A stretch of DNA of 64,000 nucleotides from Acetobacter garciniae (GCF_017377735.1 NZ_JAFVMH010000002.1:62001-126000); one strand, 5' to 3'; positions 55,022 through 64,000 are shown, numbered from the stretch's first letter. Notes: generated by a model not told the origin, from the sequence alone. Translations and numbers: made by a program.

Positions 55022-55654
55022 ATGCCTGCTTTAGTACCGCCGCCTGCTCTATTACAGAACAACGAGTCGCCACTGCTTCTGGCAAGCGGTTCGCATAGCC
55101 GCAGGCGCATGCTGGAAAATGCCGGTCTGGTGTTTGAAAGTCTAACACCCGGGGTGGATGAGGACAGCATAAAGCACCAGGCCCGAAAGGCAGGCTGCAA
55201 TGCTGCCACCACGGCCCTGAAACTGGCCGAAGCCAAGGCCCTGGCGGTGGCGGGCGGGGATGCGGTGGTGATCGGGGCCGACCAGATGCTGTCCTGCCAG
55301 GACCGGTGGTACGACAAGCCGACAAGTCTGGAAGACGCACGCGCGCAGCTTCGCACCCTGCGCGGGCAGACGCATTGCCTGCATACGGCAGTGGTGCTGG
55401 CCCGCCATGGCCAGGTGGTGTGGCGACATGTCGAGGAACCGCGCCTGAGCATGCGCGCCTTTTCAGATACGTTCCTGACCCGCTATTTGCAGGCCGAAGG
55501 GGCGCGGTGCCTGTCCTCTGTCGGGGCATACAGGCTGGAAGGTCCGGGCCTGCTGCTGTTTTGGCATATCGAAGGCGACAGCTTCACCATTCAGGGATTG
55601 CCCATGCTCGCACTGATGGCCGCGTTGCGGCAAATGAATGTGCTGCTGGACTGA
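55022..55654 (+). CDS. maf: Maf-family nucleotide pyrophosphatase
   Basis: 210-residue Maf/ham1-like enzyme that hydrolyses (modified) nucleoside triphosphates. Signatures: LLLASGSHSRRRMLENAGLVF (S.SRR motif), GADQMLSCQDRWYDKP, LRTLRGQTHCLHTAVV, and DSFTIQGLPMLALMAALR. ATG 55022 follows an AAAGGGA box and the GTAC cluster. Alphaproteobacterial Maf often borders oriC opposite hemE, as here. Confidence 0.92.
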   Translation: MPALVPPPALLQNNESPLLLASGSHSRRRMLENAGLVFESLTPGVDEDSIKHQARKAGCNAATTALKLAEAKALAVAGGDAVVIGADQMLSCQDRWYDKPTSLEDARAQLRTLRGQTHCLHTAVVLARHGQVVWRHVEEPRLSMRAFSDTFLTRYLQAEGARCLSSVGAYRLEGPGLLLFWHIEGDSFTIQGLPMLALMAALRQMNVLLD

Positions 55655-55753
55655 AAATAAAGACTTGTCAGCATTTTGAGGAGGCTGTAAGACGCACCTC
55701 ACACAGCGCGTTTCCTCCCCCAAGAGGCCAATAGCCTGTGTGATGAACAGTGT

Positions 55754-55829
55754 GGGGCCATAGCTCAGTTGGGAGAGCGCCTGAATGGCATTCAGGAGGT
55801 CGTGAGTTCGATTCTCATTGGCTCCACCA
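55754..55829 (+). tRNA. tRNA-Ala (anticodon GGC)
   Basis: Acceptor GGGGCCA/TGGCTCC (one G-T pair), D-arm AGCTCAGTTGGGAGAGC, anticodon stem CCTGA/TCAGG with loop ATGGCAT (anticodon GGC), T-arm with GTTCGATTC, discriminator A and encoded CCA. Confidence 0.96.
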
Positions 55830-56140
55830 GTTCCTTCCCCCGATTCTACCAGAATTTGCAGATTTTCAACGGGTCGGGATTTCTCCGTTTTTTCGCCTCT
55901 CAGCCTGCCTAGGCCTACCCCGTTAAAGCAGCAGGGTTGCCCGTATCGGCACGGTGGCTGTGCTCGATAGGGTCTGGCACAGGCAGAAAAGGCGTGCCCA
56001 TCACCTTCAAGGCCGGGGAGAATTTGTACCAGCAGATATAAAAAATGCGGCCAACGCCCCGACCTGCCCGCGGATCGCTGGGGCAGGCAAGGGTTTTGAC
56101 CGCATTCGGGCCACGCCAGCGGGCCCGGGCAGGTGCCGGA
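55830..56140. other. Region between tRNA-Ala and the Ser-rich gene
   Basis: 311 bp in which I see no gene, repeat or convincing signal. Confidence 0.4.
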
Positions 56141-56413
56141 TCAGGCCAGTGTATCGATACCGGTCAGGTCTTCTGAGGCGGTGTCCCCGCTCTGCGACGA
56201 TCCGCCCGTTTTGGTTTCGGACACGATATTGCCGCTGGAATCCTTCACCACGATGGTGATGGAGCCGTCGGCATTGAAAATTTCGCTCGTGGTCGTGCTG
56301 GACGAGGACGAGCTGGAACCCGACCCGGACGAGGATGACGAACTGCTTGTGGAAGACGTGCCAAACAGGCTTGCAGCGGAGCTGCTGCCCACGCCGGACA
56401 GGGAAGAAGACAT
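56141..56413 (-). CDS. Ser-rich small hypothetical protein
   Basis: 90 residues, close to half of them Ser or Thr, including a run of seven serines. A short more ordered part (EIFNADGSITIVVKDSSGN) and the end LTGIDTLA follow. No signal peptide or membrane segment. A clear AAGGAG box lies 6 bases before the ATG, supporting expression. No family recognised; composition suggests a disordered or secreted protein. Confidence 0.65.
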   Translation of the reverse strand: MSSSLSGVGSSSAASLFGTSSTSSSSSSSGSGSSSSSSSTTTSEIFNADGSITIVVKDSSGNIVSETKTGGSSQSGDTASEDLTGIDTLA

Positions 56414-56594
56414 CTCGAACTCCTTAACGCACTCTAATCAACCGGATTAAAACGGCATTATCGGATGCTTAAAGGGGCATTCTGTCAAGGATAATCCCGT
56501 GCGGGAGAGATGGGGGTGTTGTCTTGTCGGCCCTTTACTTTGGCCCTGTTCTCTTGCGACGATAACGCGCTCTGTAGCGGGGAGGGGCACTGAC

Positions 56595-56963
56595 ATGCAA
56601 AAATTCGTGGTGGCTGGCGTTGCAATCCTGTGTCTTGGCATGGCGGGGTGCTCGGGGAATCATGACGAGGCTTGCGGGCGGGACCGGTCGTTTTCGGGTT
56701 TTCATGGCGGCGGTCACGGCGGTGGTCCCGGGGGCGGCGGCCTTGGTGGTTTTGGCGGCATGGGTGGTATGGGAGGAATGGGTGGGGGTCGTCATGGCGG
56801 TGGCATGGATGGACCTTCGGACCATGCGCGTAGTGACGATGCGGGCTGCACGCCGCGGAACCTGCAGGCCAAAGGCCCGGCCGGCCCGCATGTGCCCGAC
56901 CATATCAAGAATAACGACCCGGAATTGAGTGCGTCGGACATAACAATGAAGCAGGAAGACTGA
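56595..56963 (+). CDS. Gly-rich putative lipoprotein
   Basis: 122 residues. The N-terminus MQKFVVAGVAILCLGMAGC is a lipoprotein signal with lipobox GMAGC (lipidated Cys19). A Gly/Met/His-rich block follows (about 38-70: repeated GGMGGMGGM pattern), then GCTPRNLQAKGPAGPHVPDHI. GGAGGGG lies upstream of the ATG; the frame is open back to 56499. Function unknown; Cys residues in CGRDRS and GCTPR could form a disulfide. Confidence 0.68.
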   Translation: MQKFVVAGVAILCLGMAGCSGNHDEACGRDRSFSGFHGGGHGGGPGGGGLGGFGGMGGMGGMGGGRHGGGMDGPSDHARSDDAGCTPRNLQAKGPAGPHVPDHIKNNDPELSASDITMKQED

Positions 56964-57020
56964 TCGAACCCCCCACTGGGTGAAGGAGCCGGGGGAAGGA
57001 GTCCGGGATGACGGCAATAA

Positions 57021-57050
57021 AAAACCCGGCCAGGGATCTGGCCGGGTTTT
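57021..57050. terminator. Bidirectional Rho-independent terminator
   Basis: 13-bp perfect stem AAAACCCGGCCAG/CTGGCCGGGTTTT with GGAT loop, with A and T runs in its arms, between the convergent lipoprotein gene and the membrane protein gene. Confidence 0.9.
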
Positions 57051-57098
57051 GTGTTTGCTGGGGCCAGTCTGCCCTGGCCGCCAGTATCCGGTATTCGT

Positions 57099-57491
57099 TC
57101 AGGCGCCTTCGGTCAGCGCGTCATGCTGGCCGACAAGCAGGGCGTCCCACCGATGCATGTCGGCCTGGCGGTCGGTATCGCGGTGATGGTTCAGTTCCTC
57201 CAGCCGCAGGGCTGCGAACGAACCAAGGGCGATACTGGCCAGGAAGGCGCTTAGCCCCACCAGGCCTGGCAGGGAAAAGACATAATCGTTCCAGCGGCCG
57301 GATTCGGGCAGGAACTGCCACAGATAGAGCGACAGCTCCGTAGTATCCGTAAAGTCCTGATGGGCGACGTTCAGCCCGGAATGGAAAACGGAAAATTTCA
57401 GGCCACAGGCGATAAAGACGAAAGTCGAGCAAAGCGCCAGGCTGAGGGCAATCAGCCACAGGGTGATAAAGCTAGCTTGTTTCCATGCCAT
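57099..57491 (-). CDS. Two-helix membrane protein of unknown function
   Basis: 130 residues with two hydrophobic segments: FITLWLIALSLALCSTFVFI (about 8-27) and VFSLPGLVGLSAFLASIALG (about 70-90), the latter followed by a helix ALRLEELNHHRDTDRQADMH. ATG 57491 (MAWKQASF) is preferred: GGAGG lies 7 bases upstream. The frame is open to 57611. No family recognised. Confidence 0.65.
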   Translation of the reverse strand: MAWKQASFITLWLIALSLALCSTFVFIACGLKFSVFHSGLNVAHQDFTDTTELSLYLWQFLPESGRWNDYVFSLPGLVGLSAFLASIALGSFAALRLEELNHHRDTDRQADMHRWDALLVGQHDALTEGA

Positions 57492-57959
57492 GATCCGGCC
57501 TCCTAATTTCATCAGGTTAGGGGGCAAAAGCGGGCAGTGTGCGCGTATGCCGTTACTCCGCTTCCTCCGTCTCATTTTATGTATACCTGTCATGCTTAAA
57601 TTGCAATACAAATGTCTCGGGGAAGGGCAGGATTCTCTCCTTTTCCATGCCGTCAGAACCGGGTGCCCCCTTTTGGCACCGGCGATTTTTGCATTGCCGT
57701 AAAGCCCCTGTCCGCATCCCTTCCCCGGAGCGGAGAACCCTCGCGGTGGAGTGAGACGCGGGTGCGCAACTTTTTTCGCCGTCCTATGAATTCGGGCTTA
57801 TTATCTTTCTTGACTGCCTGGCATGGCTGCTAAGCGCGGGCTCTGGAAGCCTGACCAATAAACACCACATTTAAAGTCGTATGGTGCACGGTCTACAGGG
57901 AACCAGCAGGCCATGGGACGGCAAATGCGGGTCTGAAACCAGAGGACGGGAAGACGGAC
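57492..57959. other. Intergenic region before the Gly-rich exported protein
   Basis: 468 bp between divergent genes. A hairpin of GGTGCC/GGCACC lies near 57662-57680, and a TTGACT hexamer near 57810 is a possible -35 element. Three overlapping short frames have no ribosome site or recognisable product. Confidence 0.4.
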
Positions 57960-58664
57960 ATGAAACGGGCTGACATATCAAAGCTGGGGTTGGCTGTGCT
58001 GTTGGGCGGCATGATGGCATGTGGCCTGACGCCTCCGGTTCATGCCCAGCATGGTGGTGGCGGTGGTGGCCACGGCGGTGGCGGTGGTGGCGGTCATTTT
58101 GGTGGCGGCGGCGGCGGTGGCCATTTCGGCGGTGGGGGCGGTCACTTCGGTGGAGGTGGCGGCCACTTTGGCGGTGGCGGCTGGCGCGGCGGCGGTTGGG
58201 GTGGCCGTGGCTGGGGCGGCGGCTGGGGTCGCGGTTGGGGCGGTGGCTGGTGGGGCCCCGGATACTGGGGCGGCTGGGGCTGGGGTTATCCCTATTACGG
58301 CTGGGGTTACGGCGGCGGCTGGGGGTGGGGCGCGCCCTTCATGTTCGGTTCCGCCCTGGGCCTGGCCGTAGGCAGCAGCATGTACGATGACTATGACGAT
58401 GGCTATGCCGGTTACGGGCAGAGTATGGGCGTGCCGCCACCTTCCTATTACAATGGCGGTTATCAGGGTTACGGGCAGGGCTATGGCCAAGGCTACGGTC
58501 AGGGATATCCCGGATACGGCTACGGGCCTTCAGGGGCGACGGTAAACGGCCAACCCGTTGGCCAGCCGGCTTATCAGCAGCCTCCGGCCAATGACCCATC
58601 GGCCGTGCATTGTAGTGCTGGGCGTTTCTTCAACAAGCTGACCGAAAGCTGTGACAGTCATTAA
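57960..58664 (+). CDS. Gly/His/Tyr-rich exported protein
   Basis: 234 residues. A Sec signal peptide (hydrophobic residues 9-22, likely cleavage near VHAQ-H) is followed by imperfect repeats of GGGGGHFGGGGGHFGGG and GGWGRGWGGGW (about 30-105), then Tyr/Gly/Gln repeats (GYGQGYGQGYGQGYPGYG). The end has HCSAGRFFNKLTESCDSH with two Cys. Looks like a structural or disordered envelope protein; no family function is known. Terminator follows. Confidence 0.78.
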   Translation: MKRADISKLGLAVLLGGMMACGLTPPVHAQHGGGGGGHGGGGGGGHFGGGGGGGHFGGGGGHFGGGGGHFGGGGWRGGGWGGRGWGGGWGRGWGGGWWGPGYWGGWGWGYPYYGWGYGGGWGWGAPFMFGSALGLAVGSSMYDDYDDGYAGYGQSMGVPPPSYYNGGYQGYGQGYGQGYGQGYPGYGYGPSGATVNGQPVGQPAYQQPPANDPSAVHCSAGRFFNKLTESCDSH

Positions 58665-58674
58665 GTGCTGATAC

Positions 58675-58707
58675 AAAAAAGGGGCGCGTCGGGTGGCGCG
58701 CCCCTTT
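58675..58707. terminator. Terminator between convergent genes
   Basis: 8-bp stem GGGGCGCG (58681-58688)/CGCGCCCC (58697-58704), with A run before and TTT after, so it could work in both directions. Confidence 0.8.
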
Positions 58708-58776
58708 GCCGTTCGGCTGCTACCGCGTGGTTTTACGGTGTTGTATCCTGAAACAGACATAGTCTGCCCGTGATTT

Positions 58777-59241
58777 TCAAAAACCGGGCGGGAGTTCGAC
58801 ACCTTCGAGCGTGAGCAGCCAGGCTTTGTCTTCCACCCCGCCATCTCCCGAATAGCCGCCAAGGCCCTGGCGCCCCAGAACGCGGTGGCAGGGAATAAGG
58901 ATGGGAATGGGGTTTCTGCCCACCGCCTGGCCGACGGAGCGCGGGCTACCGCCAATTTTTTCGGCCAGATCCGCATAAGTCACGGTCTGCCCGACCGGAA
59001 TGGCGCAAAGGGCGGCCCATATCCGTTTTTGATAATCCGTGCCGTAAGGGTCGAGCGCAAAGGGAACGGGGCCAGCGGCGGCCGGGTCGTCAAACCATTG
59101 GTCCAGCCAGTCACGCGCGCGCAACAGCAAAGGGGTTGGTGTCTGGTCGCGGCCCCAGCCCCAGTCCAGTGCGATGATCTTGTCGTCTTCTTCGGAGAGG
59201 GTGAGGTCTCCGATCGGGGAATGCAGCGAAAGCTGGGGCAT
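58777..59241 (-). CDS. ogt: Ogt, methylated-DNA-protein cysteine methyltransferase
   Basis: 154-residue suicide DNA-repair protein removing alkyl groups from O6-alkylguanine. Active site PCHRVLGRQGLGGYSGDGG with the acceptor Cys, preceded by the recognition helix GGSPRSVGQAVGRNPIPILIP and IPVGQTVTYADLAEKIG. No AdaA-type regulatory domain is attached. Convergent with the Gly-rich gene. Confidence 0.95.
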   Translation of the reverse strand: MPQLSLHSPIGDLTLSEEDDKIIALDWGWGRDQTPTPLLLRARDWLDQWFDDPAAAGPVPFALDPYGTDYQKRIWAALCAIPVGQTVTYADLAEKIGGSPRSVGQAVGRNPIPILIPCHRVLGRQGLGGYSGDGGVEDKAWLLTLEGVELPPGF

Positions 59242-59281
59242 GAACCAAAAAACCTTTCAAACGGGTGCCAAACTGTCCGGT

Positions 59282-59330
59282 AACGAAGACCCTGCCTTCT
59301 TTTTGTAGAAGAAGAACGCAAAACTTTCAT
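59282..59330. repeat. Short hairpin element, related to one at 54681-54720
   Basis: CTTCTTTTTGTAGAAGAAG with a following AAAACTTTCAT. A similar word in the opposite direction (TTCTTTTTTTATAGGAAGAAG read on the minus strand) lies within the putative oriC just upstream of hemE. Possibly a second small repeat family; both precede gene starts. Confidence 0.45.
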
Positions 59331-59520
59331 CCCTCATCGCATGGCGCGCGTCATACAATGGCTGTGCGCTAGTGCGTGGCATTCCGGGCGGGTGTCCGGC
59401 CTGCGTGCAGGGCTGGGGGCATGAGCGGCGCGGCCCCGGTGTTTTCCGGTTTCGTTTGGCCTGCAAACTGCACTAGAACCAGCCAGCGAGGATCGGCGGG
59501 CGAAAAAGGGAAAGTGCGGA

Positions 59521-60840
59521 GTGGGCTACCAGGGAGAAGACACGATTTTTGCGCTGTCCAGCGGGGTGGAACGTGCCGCCATAGCTGTGCTGCGGGTCAG
59601 CGGCGGGGAGAGTGCCCGCCTGCTGGTGCAGCTTTGCGGCAAGCTTCCCCCGCCCCGGCAGGCCGTCCTGCGGCGGATATGGCAGGATGCGACCACGCGT
59701 GACAACCTGCTGGATGAAGCCCTGGTGCTGTGGTTCCCCGGTCCCCGCAGCTATACGGGGGAGGACGGGTTTGAACTGCACCTGCATGCCGGGCCCGCCA
59801 TAATCCAGGCCGTGTCCGCGGCACTGGTCGATCATGGCGCGCGCCCGGCCGAACCGGGTGAATTTACACGACGGGCGTTCCTGAATGGGCGCATGGACCT
59901 GATCGAGGCCGAAGGGGTGGCCGATCTGGTCAATGCGGAAACCGAAGGCCAGCGCAGGCAGGCCCTTGCCCAGACCGAAGGCGCGCTGAGCAGGATGTAC
60001 GACGGCTGGGCCCAAAGGCTGAAACGGGTTCTGGCCTTTCAGGAAGCGCTGATCGATTTCCCCGATGAAGATCTCCCGCCCGAGGTCGAGGAGGGCATTC
60101 TGGCCGATATTGCCAGCCTGATAGCCGATATGGAGCGCCATATTGCCGAAGGCCAGCGTGGTGAGCGTATTCGCCGGGGGGTGGTATTCGCCATTACCGG
60201 CCCACCCAATGCGGGCAAGTCGAGTCTGCTGAACTGGCTGGCCGACCGTGATGCGGCTATTGTCTCCCCCATCGCGGGCACCACGCGTGACGCGCTGGAA
60301 ATTGTCGGCAGCCTTGCGGGAATTCGCGTGACGTTTGTCGATACGGCCGGCCTGCGCGAAACCGAGGATGAAATCGAGGCCGAAGGGGTACGTCGCGCAT
60401 TGTTTCACGTGAAACAGGCGGATTGCGTTATTCAGATGTTCGCGGCCGATGATCCGCCGCAAACTGTGTTTGCCAATGCCGTCCTGGTAGGGAATAAGAC
60501 AGATATCGCTCCGGTCCCGGTTGAAATCGCGGGGGTTGCGGTGGTGCCCATCAGCCTGAAAACAGCACAGGGGCTGGATACGCTGCGCCAGATGCTGGAA
60601 GACAGGGTCAGGGCGCTGACAGCGTCGTCATCGGGTATGCCGTTGCTGACCCGCGCGCGCCATAGTGCGGGGGTAAAGGACGCCTGTGCCTGCCTGCGTG
60701 AAGCGATGCGGCAGGACTGGCCGGAAATGCGGGGCGAGGAACTGCGTCTTGCCATGCGCGCATTGGGGCGCCTGACGGGCCATGTGGGGGTGGAGGATCT
60801 GCTCGATGCGATATTCGGGCAGTTCTGTATAGGAAAATAG
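59521..60840 (+). CDS. mnmE: MnmE, tRNA uridine-5-carboxymethylaminomethyl modification GTPase
   Basis: Works with MnmG to modify U34 of certain tRNAs. 439 residues from a GTG start ([14 protein letters not shown]). The N-terminal formyl-folate domain has [22 protein letters not shown], the G domain has G1 [10 protein letters not shown] at about 227-236, G2 GTTRDALE, G3 DTAGLRE, G4 VGNKTD, and the C-terminal FCIGK motif ends the protein. A perfect parS site lies inside the G domain (60401-60416), encoding FHVKQ. Followed 18 bp later by mnmG. Confidence 0.97.
   Translation: MGYQGEDTIFALSSGVERAAIAVLRVSGGESARLLVQLCGKLPPPRQAVLRRIWQDATTRDNLLDEALVLWFPGPRSYTGEDGFELHLHAGPAIIQAVSAALVDHGARPAEPGEFTRRAFLNGRMDLIEAEGVADLVNAETEGQRRQALAQTEGALSRMYDGWAQRLKRVLAFQEALIDFPDEDLPPEVEEGILADIASLIADMERHIAEGQRGERIRRGVVFAITGPPNAGKSSLLNWLADRDAAIVSPIAGTTRDALEIVGSLAGIRVTFVDTAGLRETEDEIEAEGVRRALFHVKQADCVIQMFAADDPPQTVFANAVLVGNKTDIAPVPVEIAGVAVVPISLKTAQGLDTLRQMLEDRVRALTASSSGMPLLTRARHSAGVKDACACLREAMRQDWPEMRGEELRLAMRALGRLTGHVGVEDLLDAIFGQFCIGK
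60401..60416. promoter_or_regulatory. parS: parS site 1 (ParB-binding centromere), inside mnmE
   Basis: TGTTTCACGTGAAACA, a perfect 16-bp palindrome matching the parS consensus. Confidence 0.95.
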
Positions 60841-60858
60841 GCAGGGTAGGTCAGGGCG

Positions 60859-62739
60859 ATGCAGGGGGTTTACGACGTCATTGTAGTGGGGGGCGGTCAT
60901 GCAGGGTGCGAAGCCGCCGCCGCTGCCGCGCGCTGCGGTGCCCGGACCATGTTGCTGACGCACCGCAAGGCAACCCTCGGGGCCATGTCCTGCAACCCGG
61001 CCATTGGCGGTATCGGCAAGGGCCATCTGGTGCGCGAGATCGATGCGCTGGACGGTATCATGGCGCGTGCCGCCGATCGGGCAGGGATTCATTTCAAGCT
61101 GCTCAATCGCTCCAAGGGACCGGCAGTCCAGGGGCCGCGTGCGCAGGCCGATCGCGCGCTATACCGGCAGGCGGTGCAGGACCTGCTGGCGGAGCAGGAC
61201 GGCCTGACCATTGTCGAAGGTGCCTGCGCCGACCTGCTGCGGGACGCGCAAGGCCATGTCTGCGGCGTTGTCAGTGAAGACGGGCGGCAATGGCGTGCCG
61301 GGGCGGTGGTGCTGACAACCGGCACGTTTCTGGACGGTGTCATTCATATCGGCCACGAAAGCCAGGCTGCCGGCCGTATTGGGGAAGGCCCGTCCGTGGC
61401 CCTTGCACGGTACCTCAAGGGGCTTGGCCTGCGCATGGGGCGGCTGAAGACCGGCACCCCCGCGCGGATCGAACGCACCAGCATAGACTGGGCGGGCCTG
61501 GCGCAGGACAAGGGCGACGCCGTGCCGGAACCCTTCAGCCGCCTGACCGCGGCCATTACCAACACGCAACTGGCCTGCGGCATTACTGCCACCACGCCCC
61601 GCACGCATGAGGTGATACGCGAACACCTGCATTTATCCGCGCTCTATGGCGGGGCCATATCGGGCCGGGGCCCGCGCTACTGCCCTTCGATCGAGGATAA
61701 GGTGGTCCGGTTCGCGGACAAGACCAGCCACCAGATTTTTCTGGAGCCCGAAGCCCTGCCCGAGCATGAAGGCGGCCATCTGGTCTACCCCAACGGAATT
61801 TCCACCAGCCTGCCCGGCCACGCGCAGGAAGCCATGATCCACACCATTCCCGGGCTGGAACGCGCGGTTCTTGCCCAGTACGGTTACGCCGTGGAATATG
61901 ACTATATCGACCCGCGCGAACTGACGGCCTCGCTCGAATTGCGGGCCTGTCCCAACCTGTTCCTGGCCGGGCAGATCAACGGCACCACCGGGTATGAGGA
62001 AGCAGCGGCCCAGGGCCTGCTGGCGGGTGTGAATGCGGCGCGCCGGGCGGGGGGGCAGGCCCCTGTCAGCCTCGACCGGGGCAAGGCCTATATGGGTGTC
62101 ATGGTCGATGACCTGACCACCCAGGGGGTCAGTGAGCCCTACCGCATGTTTACCTCGCGCGCGGAATACCGGCTGGTCCTGCGCGCCGATAATGCGGATA
62201 TGCGCCTGACCGGCATTGGCCTGGACTGGGGCTGCGTAGGCCCCGCCCGGCGCGATCTGTACGAGCACGATGTGCAGGCCATAGCCCAGGTGCAACAGCA
62301 GGCGGAAGCGCAAAGCTGGCAGCCGCAGGAACTGGCCCATGCGGGCATGAAGGTAGCCCAGGACGGCCGCCGCCGCAGCCTGCTGGATATTCTGGGCTAC
62401 GGGGTGGAAGAGACCGTTCTGTCGCAGTTGGCGCCGTGGTTCCTGAACGTGCCCGAACGGGTGCGCCGCCATATTACGACCGAAGCACGCTATAGCGGCT
62501 ACCTGACCCGCCAGCGGCGCGAAATACGCCAACTGGAAGCCGAGACGGATATCCGTTTCCCCGCAGGGCTGGATTTTGGCGCCATAGGCGGGCTGAGTTC
62601 GGAAATGAAAGAACGACTCGACGCCGCACGCCCGGACAGTTTCAGCGCCGCCCAGCGTATTCCGGGCATGACGCCCTCTGCCCTCATGGCGCTTCTGGCG
62701 TATCTGCGTAAAGGGCAGGCCCATGCTGATGTTGCCTGA
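60859..62739 (+). CDS. mnmG: MnmG (GidA), FAD-dependent tRNA U34 modification enzyme
   Basis: Partner of MnmE. 626 residues. N-terminal FAD-binding [22 protein letters not shown], then [49 protein letters not shown], and the C-terminal [17 protein letters not shown] segment ([18 protein letters not shown]) and [12 protein letters not shown]. Length and start are normal for the family. Its 3' end overlaps rsmG by 17 bp. Confidence 0.98.
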   Translation: MQGVYDVIVVGGGHAGCEAAAAAARCGARTMLLTHRKATLGAMSCNPAIGGIGKGHLVREIDALDGIMARAADRAGIHFKLLNRSKGPAVQGPRAQADRALYRQAVQDLLAEQDGLTIVEGACADLLRDAQGHVCGVVSEDGRQWRAGAVVLTTGTFLDGVIHIGHESQAAGRIGEGPSVALARYLKGLGLRMGRLKTGTPARIERTSIDWAGLAQDKGDAVPEPFSRLTAAITNTQLACGITATTPRTHEVIREHLHLSALYGGAISGRGPRYCPSIEDKVVRFADKTSHQIFLEPEALPEHEGGHLVYPNGISTSLPGHAQEAMIHTIPGLERAVLAQYGYAVEYDYIDPRELTASLELRACPNLFLAGQINGTTGYEEAAAQGLLAGVNAARRAGGQAPVSLDRGKAYMGVMVDDLTTQGVSEPYRMFTSRAEYRLVLRADNADMRLTGIGLDWGCVGPARRDLYEHDVQAIAQVQQQAEAQSWQPQELAHAGMKVAQDGRRRSLLDILGYGVEETVLSQLAPWFLNVPERVRRHITTEARYSGYLTRQRREIRQLEAETDIRFPAGLDFGAIGGLSSEMKERLDAARPDSFSAAQRIPGMTPSALMALLAYLRKGQAHADVA

Positions 62740-63325
62740 AGGCATGGATGTTTCACGTGAAACACAGGACCGGCTGGATATTTTTGCCGCCCTTCTGCGC
62801 AAATGGAATACGCGCATCAACCTGGTCTCGCCCCGCGACATGGACAAGCTGTGGGAACGGCATATTCTGGATAGCCTGCAACTGCTTCCTTTGATACAAG
62901 GTCGCGAACGGTTTATCGATATGGGATCGGGCGGCGGATTCCCCGGTGTGGTCGTGGGGATTGCCGCGGGCATTCCCGGCACGCTGATCGAGGCGGACCA
63001 GCGCAAGGCAGCCTTTCTGCGTGAAGCCGCGCGGCTGACAGGGGCCAGCCTTACGGTCGTTTCCGCCAGGTTGGAACAGGTTGATGTGCAACCCGCCCCG
63101 CTGGTTACAGCCCGTGCGCTGGCCCCCTTGGGCAAGCTGCTGGAATGGGCGCACCCGCTTCTGGCCCCCGGCGGCGTTGCGGTGTTTCTAAAAGGCCAGC
63201 AGGCGGATAAGGAAATCCGGGACGCCGAACGGTCCTGGAACATGGATATACGCACCCGCCCCAGCCTGACGACCGGGGATGGTGTTGTTCTGGAAGTGAG
63301 TAATTTTCATCGTGTCCAAGGCTGA
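62723..63325 (+). CDS. rsmG: RsmG (GidB), 16S rRNA G527 N7-methyltransferase
   Basis: 200-residue SAM-dependent enzyme that methylates G527 of 16S rRNA; loss gives low-level streptomycin resistance. N-terminal [33 protein letters not shown] motif [14 protein letters not shown], and [21 protein letters not shown] parS site is in codons of the N-terminal VSRETQ. The start overlaps mnmG and the end overlaps parA. Confidence 0.96.
   Translation: MLMLPEGMDVSRETQDRLDIFAALLRKWNTRINLVSPRDMDKLWERHILDSLQLLPLIQGRERFIDMGSGGGFPGVVVGIAAGIPGTLIEADQRKAAFLREAARLTGASLTVVSARLEQVDVQPAPLVTARALAPLGKLLEWAHPLLAPGGVAVFLKGQQADKEIRDAERSWNMDIRTRPSLTTGDGVVLEVSNFHRVQG
62749..62764. promoter_or_regulatory. parS: parS site 2 (ParB-binding centromere), inside rsmG
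   Basis: TGTTTCACGTGAAACA, identical to the site in mnmE, 2.35 kb from it. Confidence 0.95.
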
Positions 63326-64000
63326 ACAGAACGCGCAAAAATGCCGTATCCTTGCCGTTGCCAACCAGAAGGGTGGTGTGGGCAAGACGACAACAGCCAT
63401 CAACCTGGCTGCGGCCCTGGCGGCTGAAGGTGCAAAGGTGGTGCTGGTCGACCTGGACCCGCAAGGTAATGCCTCCACCGGGGTCAGTGTGCAGAACAAC
63501 GCGCGCCAAAGTGGGACCTATGCGCTGCTCATGCACGAAAAGACAGCGCAGGACCTGCTCCAGCCGACCGAGGTGGATAATCTGCACGTCATTGCGGCCA
63601 ATACCGAACTGGTGGGGGCGGAGATCGAACTGGTCGATGCCGATGGCCGCGAAACCCGCCTGCGCGATGCGCTGGCCCCGCTGAGGGCTGTGGCCGACTA
63701 TATCATCGTAGACTGCCCGCCCAGCCTGGGGCTGCTCACGCTCAACGCCCTTGTGGCGGCAGACGGCGTTCTGGCACCCTTGCAGTGCGAGTTTTTCGCG
63801 CTCGAAGGGCTGGGCCATCTGGTCAAGACCATCGGCAGTGTGACGAAAAGCCTCAATCCCACCCTGGCCATGGCGGGGATCGTGCTGACCATGTACGACA
63901 AGCGGAACAACCTGTCCGAACTGGTGGCGGCCGATGCGCGCAGCTTCTTCCGTGGCGATGTGCTTGAAACCGTCATCCCCCGCAATATTCGCATTTCCGA
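63312..64000 (+). CDS. parA: ParA, chromosome-partitioning ATPase (N-terminal 229 residues)
   Basis: Walker-type ATPase that moves ParB-parS complexes and thereby segregates the origin. GTG start at 63312, overlapping rsmG by 14 bp. The deviant Walker A KGGVGKTT lies at residues 20-27, then [26 protein letters not shown] and the Walker [32 protein letters not shown] follows. The C-terminus and presumably parB are outside the window. Confidence 0.97.
   Translation, partial: MSKAEQNAQKCRILAVANQKGGVGKTTTAINLAAALAAEGAKVVLVDLDPQGNASTGVSVQNNARQSGTYALLMHEKTAQDLLQPTEVDNLHVIAANTELVGAEIELVDADGRETRLRDALAPLRAVADYIIVDCPPSLGLLTLNALVAADGVLAPLQCEFFALEGLGHLVKTIGSVTKSLNPTLAMAGIVLTMYDKRNNLSELVAADARSFFRGDVLETVIPRNIRIS

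Larger units (their letters stand above)
54732..55037. repeat. Cluster of GTAC tetranucleotides
   Basis: GTAC occurs at 54732, 54749, 54769, 54792, 54862, 54875, 54902, 54909, 54931, 54944, 54952, 54964, 54989, 54999 and 55034. Several are embedded in longer related words (GGTACTCGG twice, TGTACCCC twice, AGTACCTG twice, TGTGTACA twice). About one would be expected by chance in this length. Confidence 0.85.

Noticed and set aside
54646..55452. 268-codon minus-strand frame across the putative oriC and the 5' part of maf
   Set aside because: It overlaps maf antisense and runs through the GTAC array; composition is arbitrary and no ribosome site fits.

Overview
The window looks like a piece of a GC-rich alphaproteobacterial chromosome, most likely from an acetic acid bacterium (Acetobacteraceae, Komagataeibacter/Gluconacetobacter-like). 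This rests on alphaproteobacterial AddAB, a CtrA-family regulator, a COQ9-family protein, the block yebC-ruvCAB-ybgC-tolQRAB-pal-cpoB-tilS-ftsH, and an origin-type layout (hemE, intergenic region, maf, mnmE, mnmG, rsmG, parA). The genus is inference; no rRNA gene is present.

Positions 1-26 kb are almost entirely minus-strand housekeeping genes: addA (3' part outside the window), addB and tsaE; a plus-strand CtrA-like regulator with a degenerate receiver domain; thiD, glmM, folP, ftsH and tilS; the Tol-Pal envelope operon with ybgC and cpoB; the ruvCAB Holliday-junction genes with yebC; and secA. Positions 26-40 kb are mostly plus strand: a periplasmic parvulin, argJ, an RDD protein, a large MscS channel directly coupled to a 2OG-Fe(II) oxygenase, then a DnaJ/CbpA-like protein (minus), ubiK, a YbjN protein, proC, a COQ9-family protein, tRNA-Gln, an MFS exporter and an HU gene.

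Positions 40.5-49.5 kb form an accessory surface-polysaccharide/glycoprotein island: an RgpF-like protein, a two-module glycosyltransferase, a secreted beta-roll (RTX-like) protein and a second multi-module glycosyltransferase. A dispersed palindromic repeat sits at both ends of the first glycosyltransferase in opposite orientations.

Positions 49.6-64 kb are the replication-origin neighbourhood. hemJ, a HAD phosphatase and hemE read away from a 372-bp intergenic region with DnaA-box-like sites and a dense cluster of GTAC tetranucleotides, the probable oriC. maf follows, then tRNA-Ala, several small low-complexity or exported proteins and ogt. The window closes with mnmE-mnmG-rsmG-parA, which carries two perfect 16-bp parS sites inside coding sequence.

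Five copies of an ~80-95 bp double-hairpin repeat (6.5, 34.1, 41.6, 44.6 and 52.3 kb) punctuate the window; four lie between convergent genes. No phage, insertion sequence or CRISPR array was seen. The best candidates for undescribed biology are the phosphoacceptor-less CtrA paralogue, the GTAC array in the putative origin, the repeat family, and the beta-roll/glycosyltransferase island.
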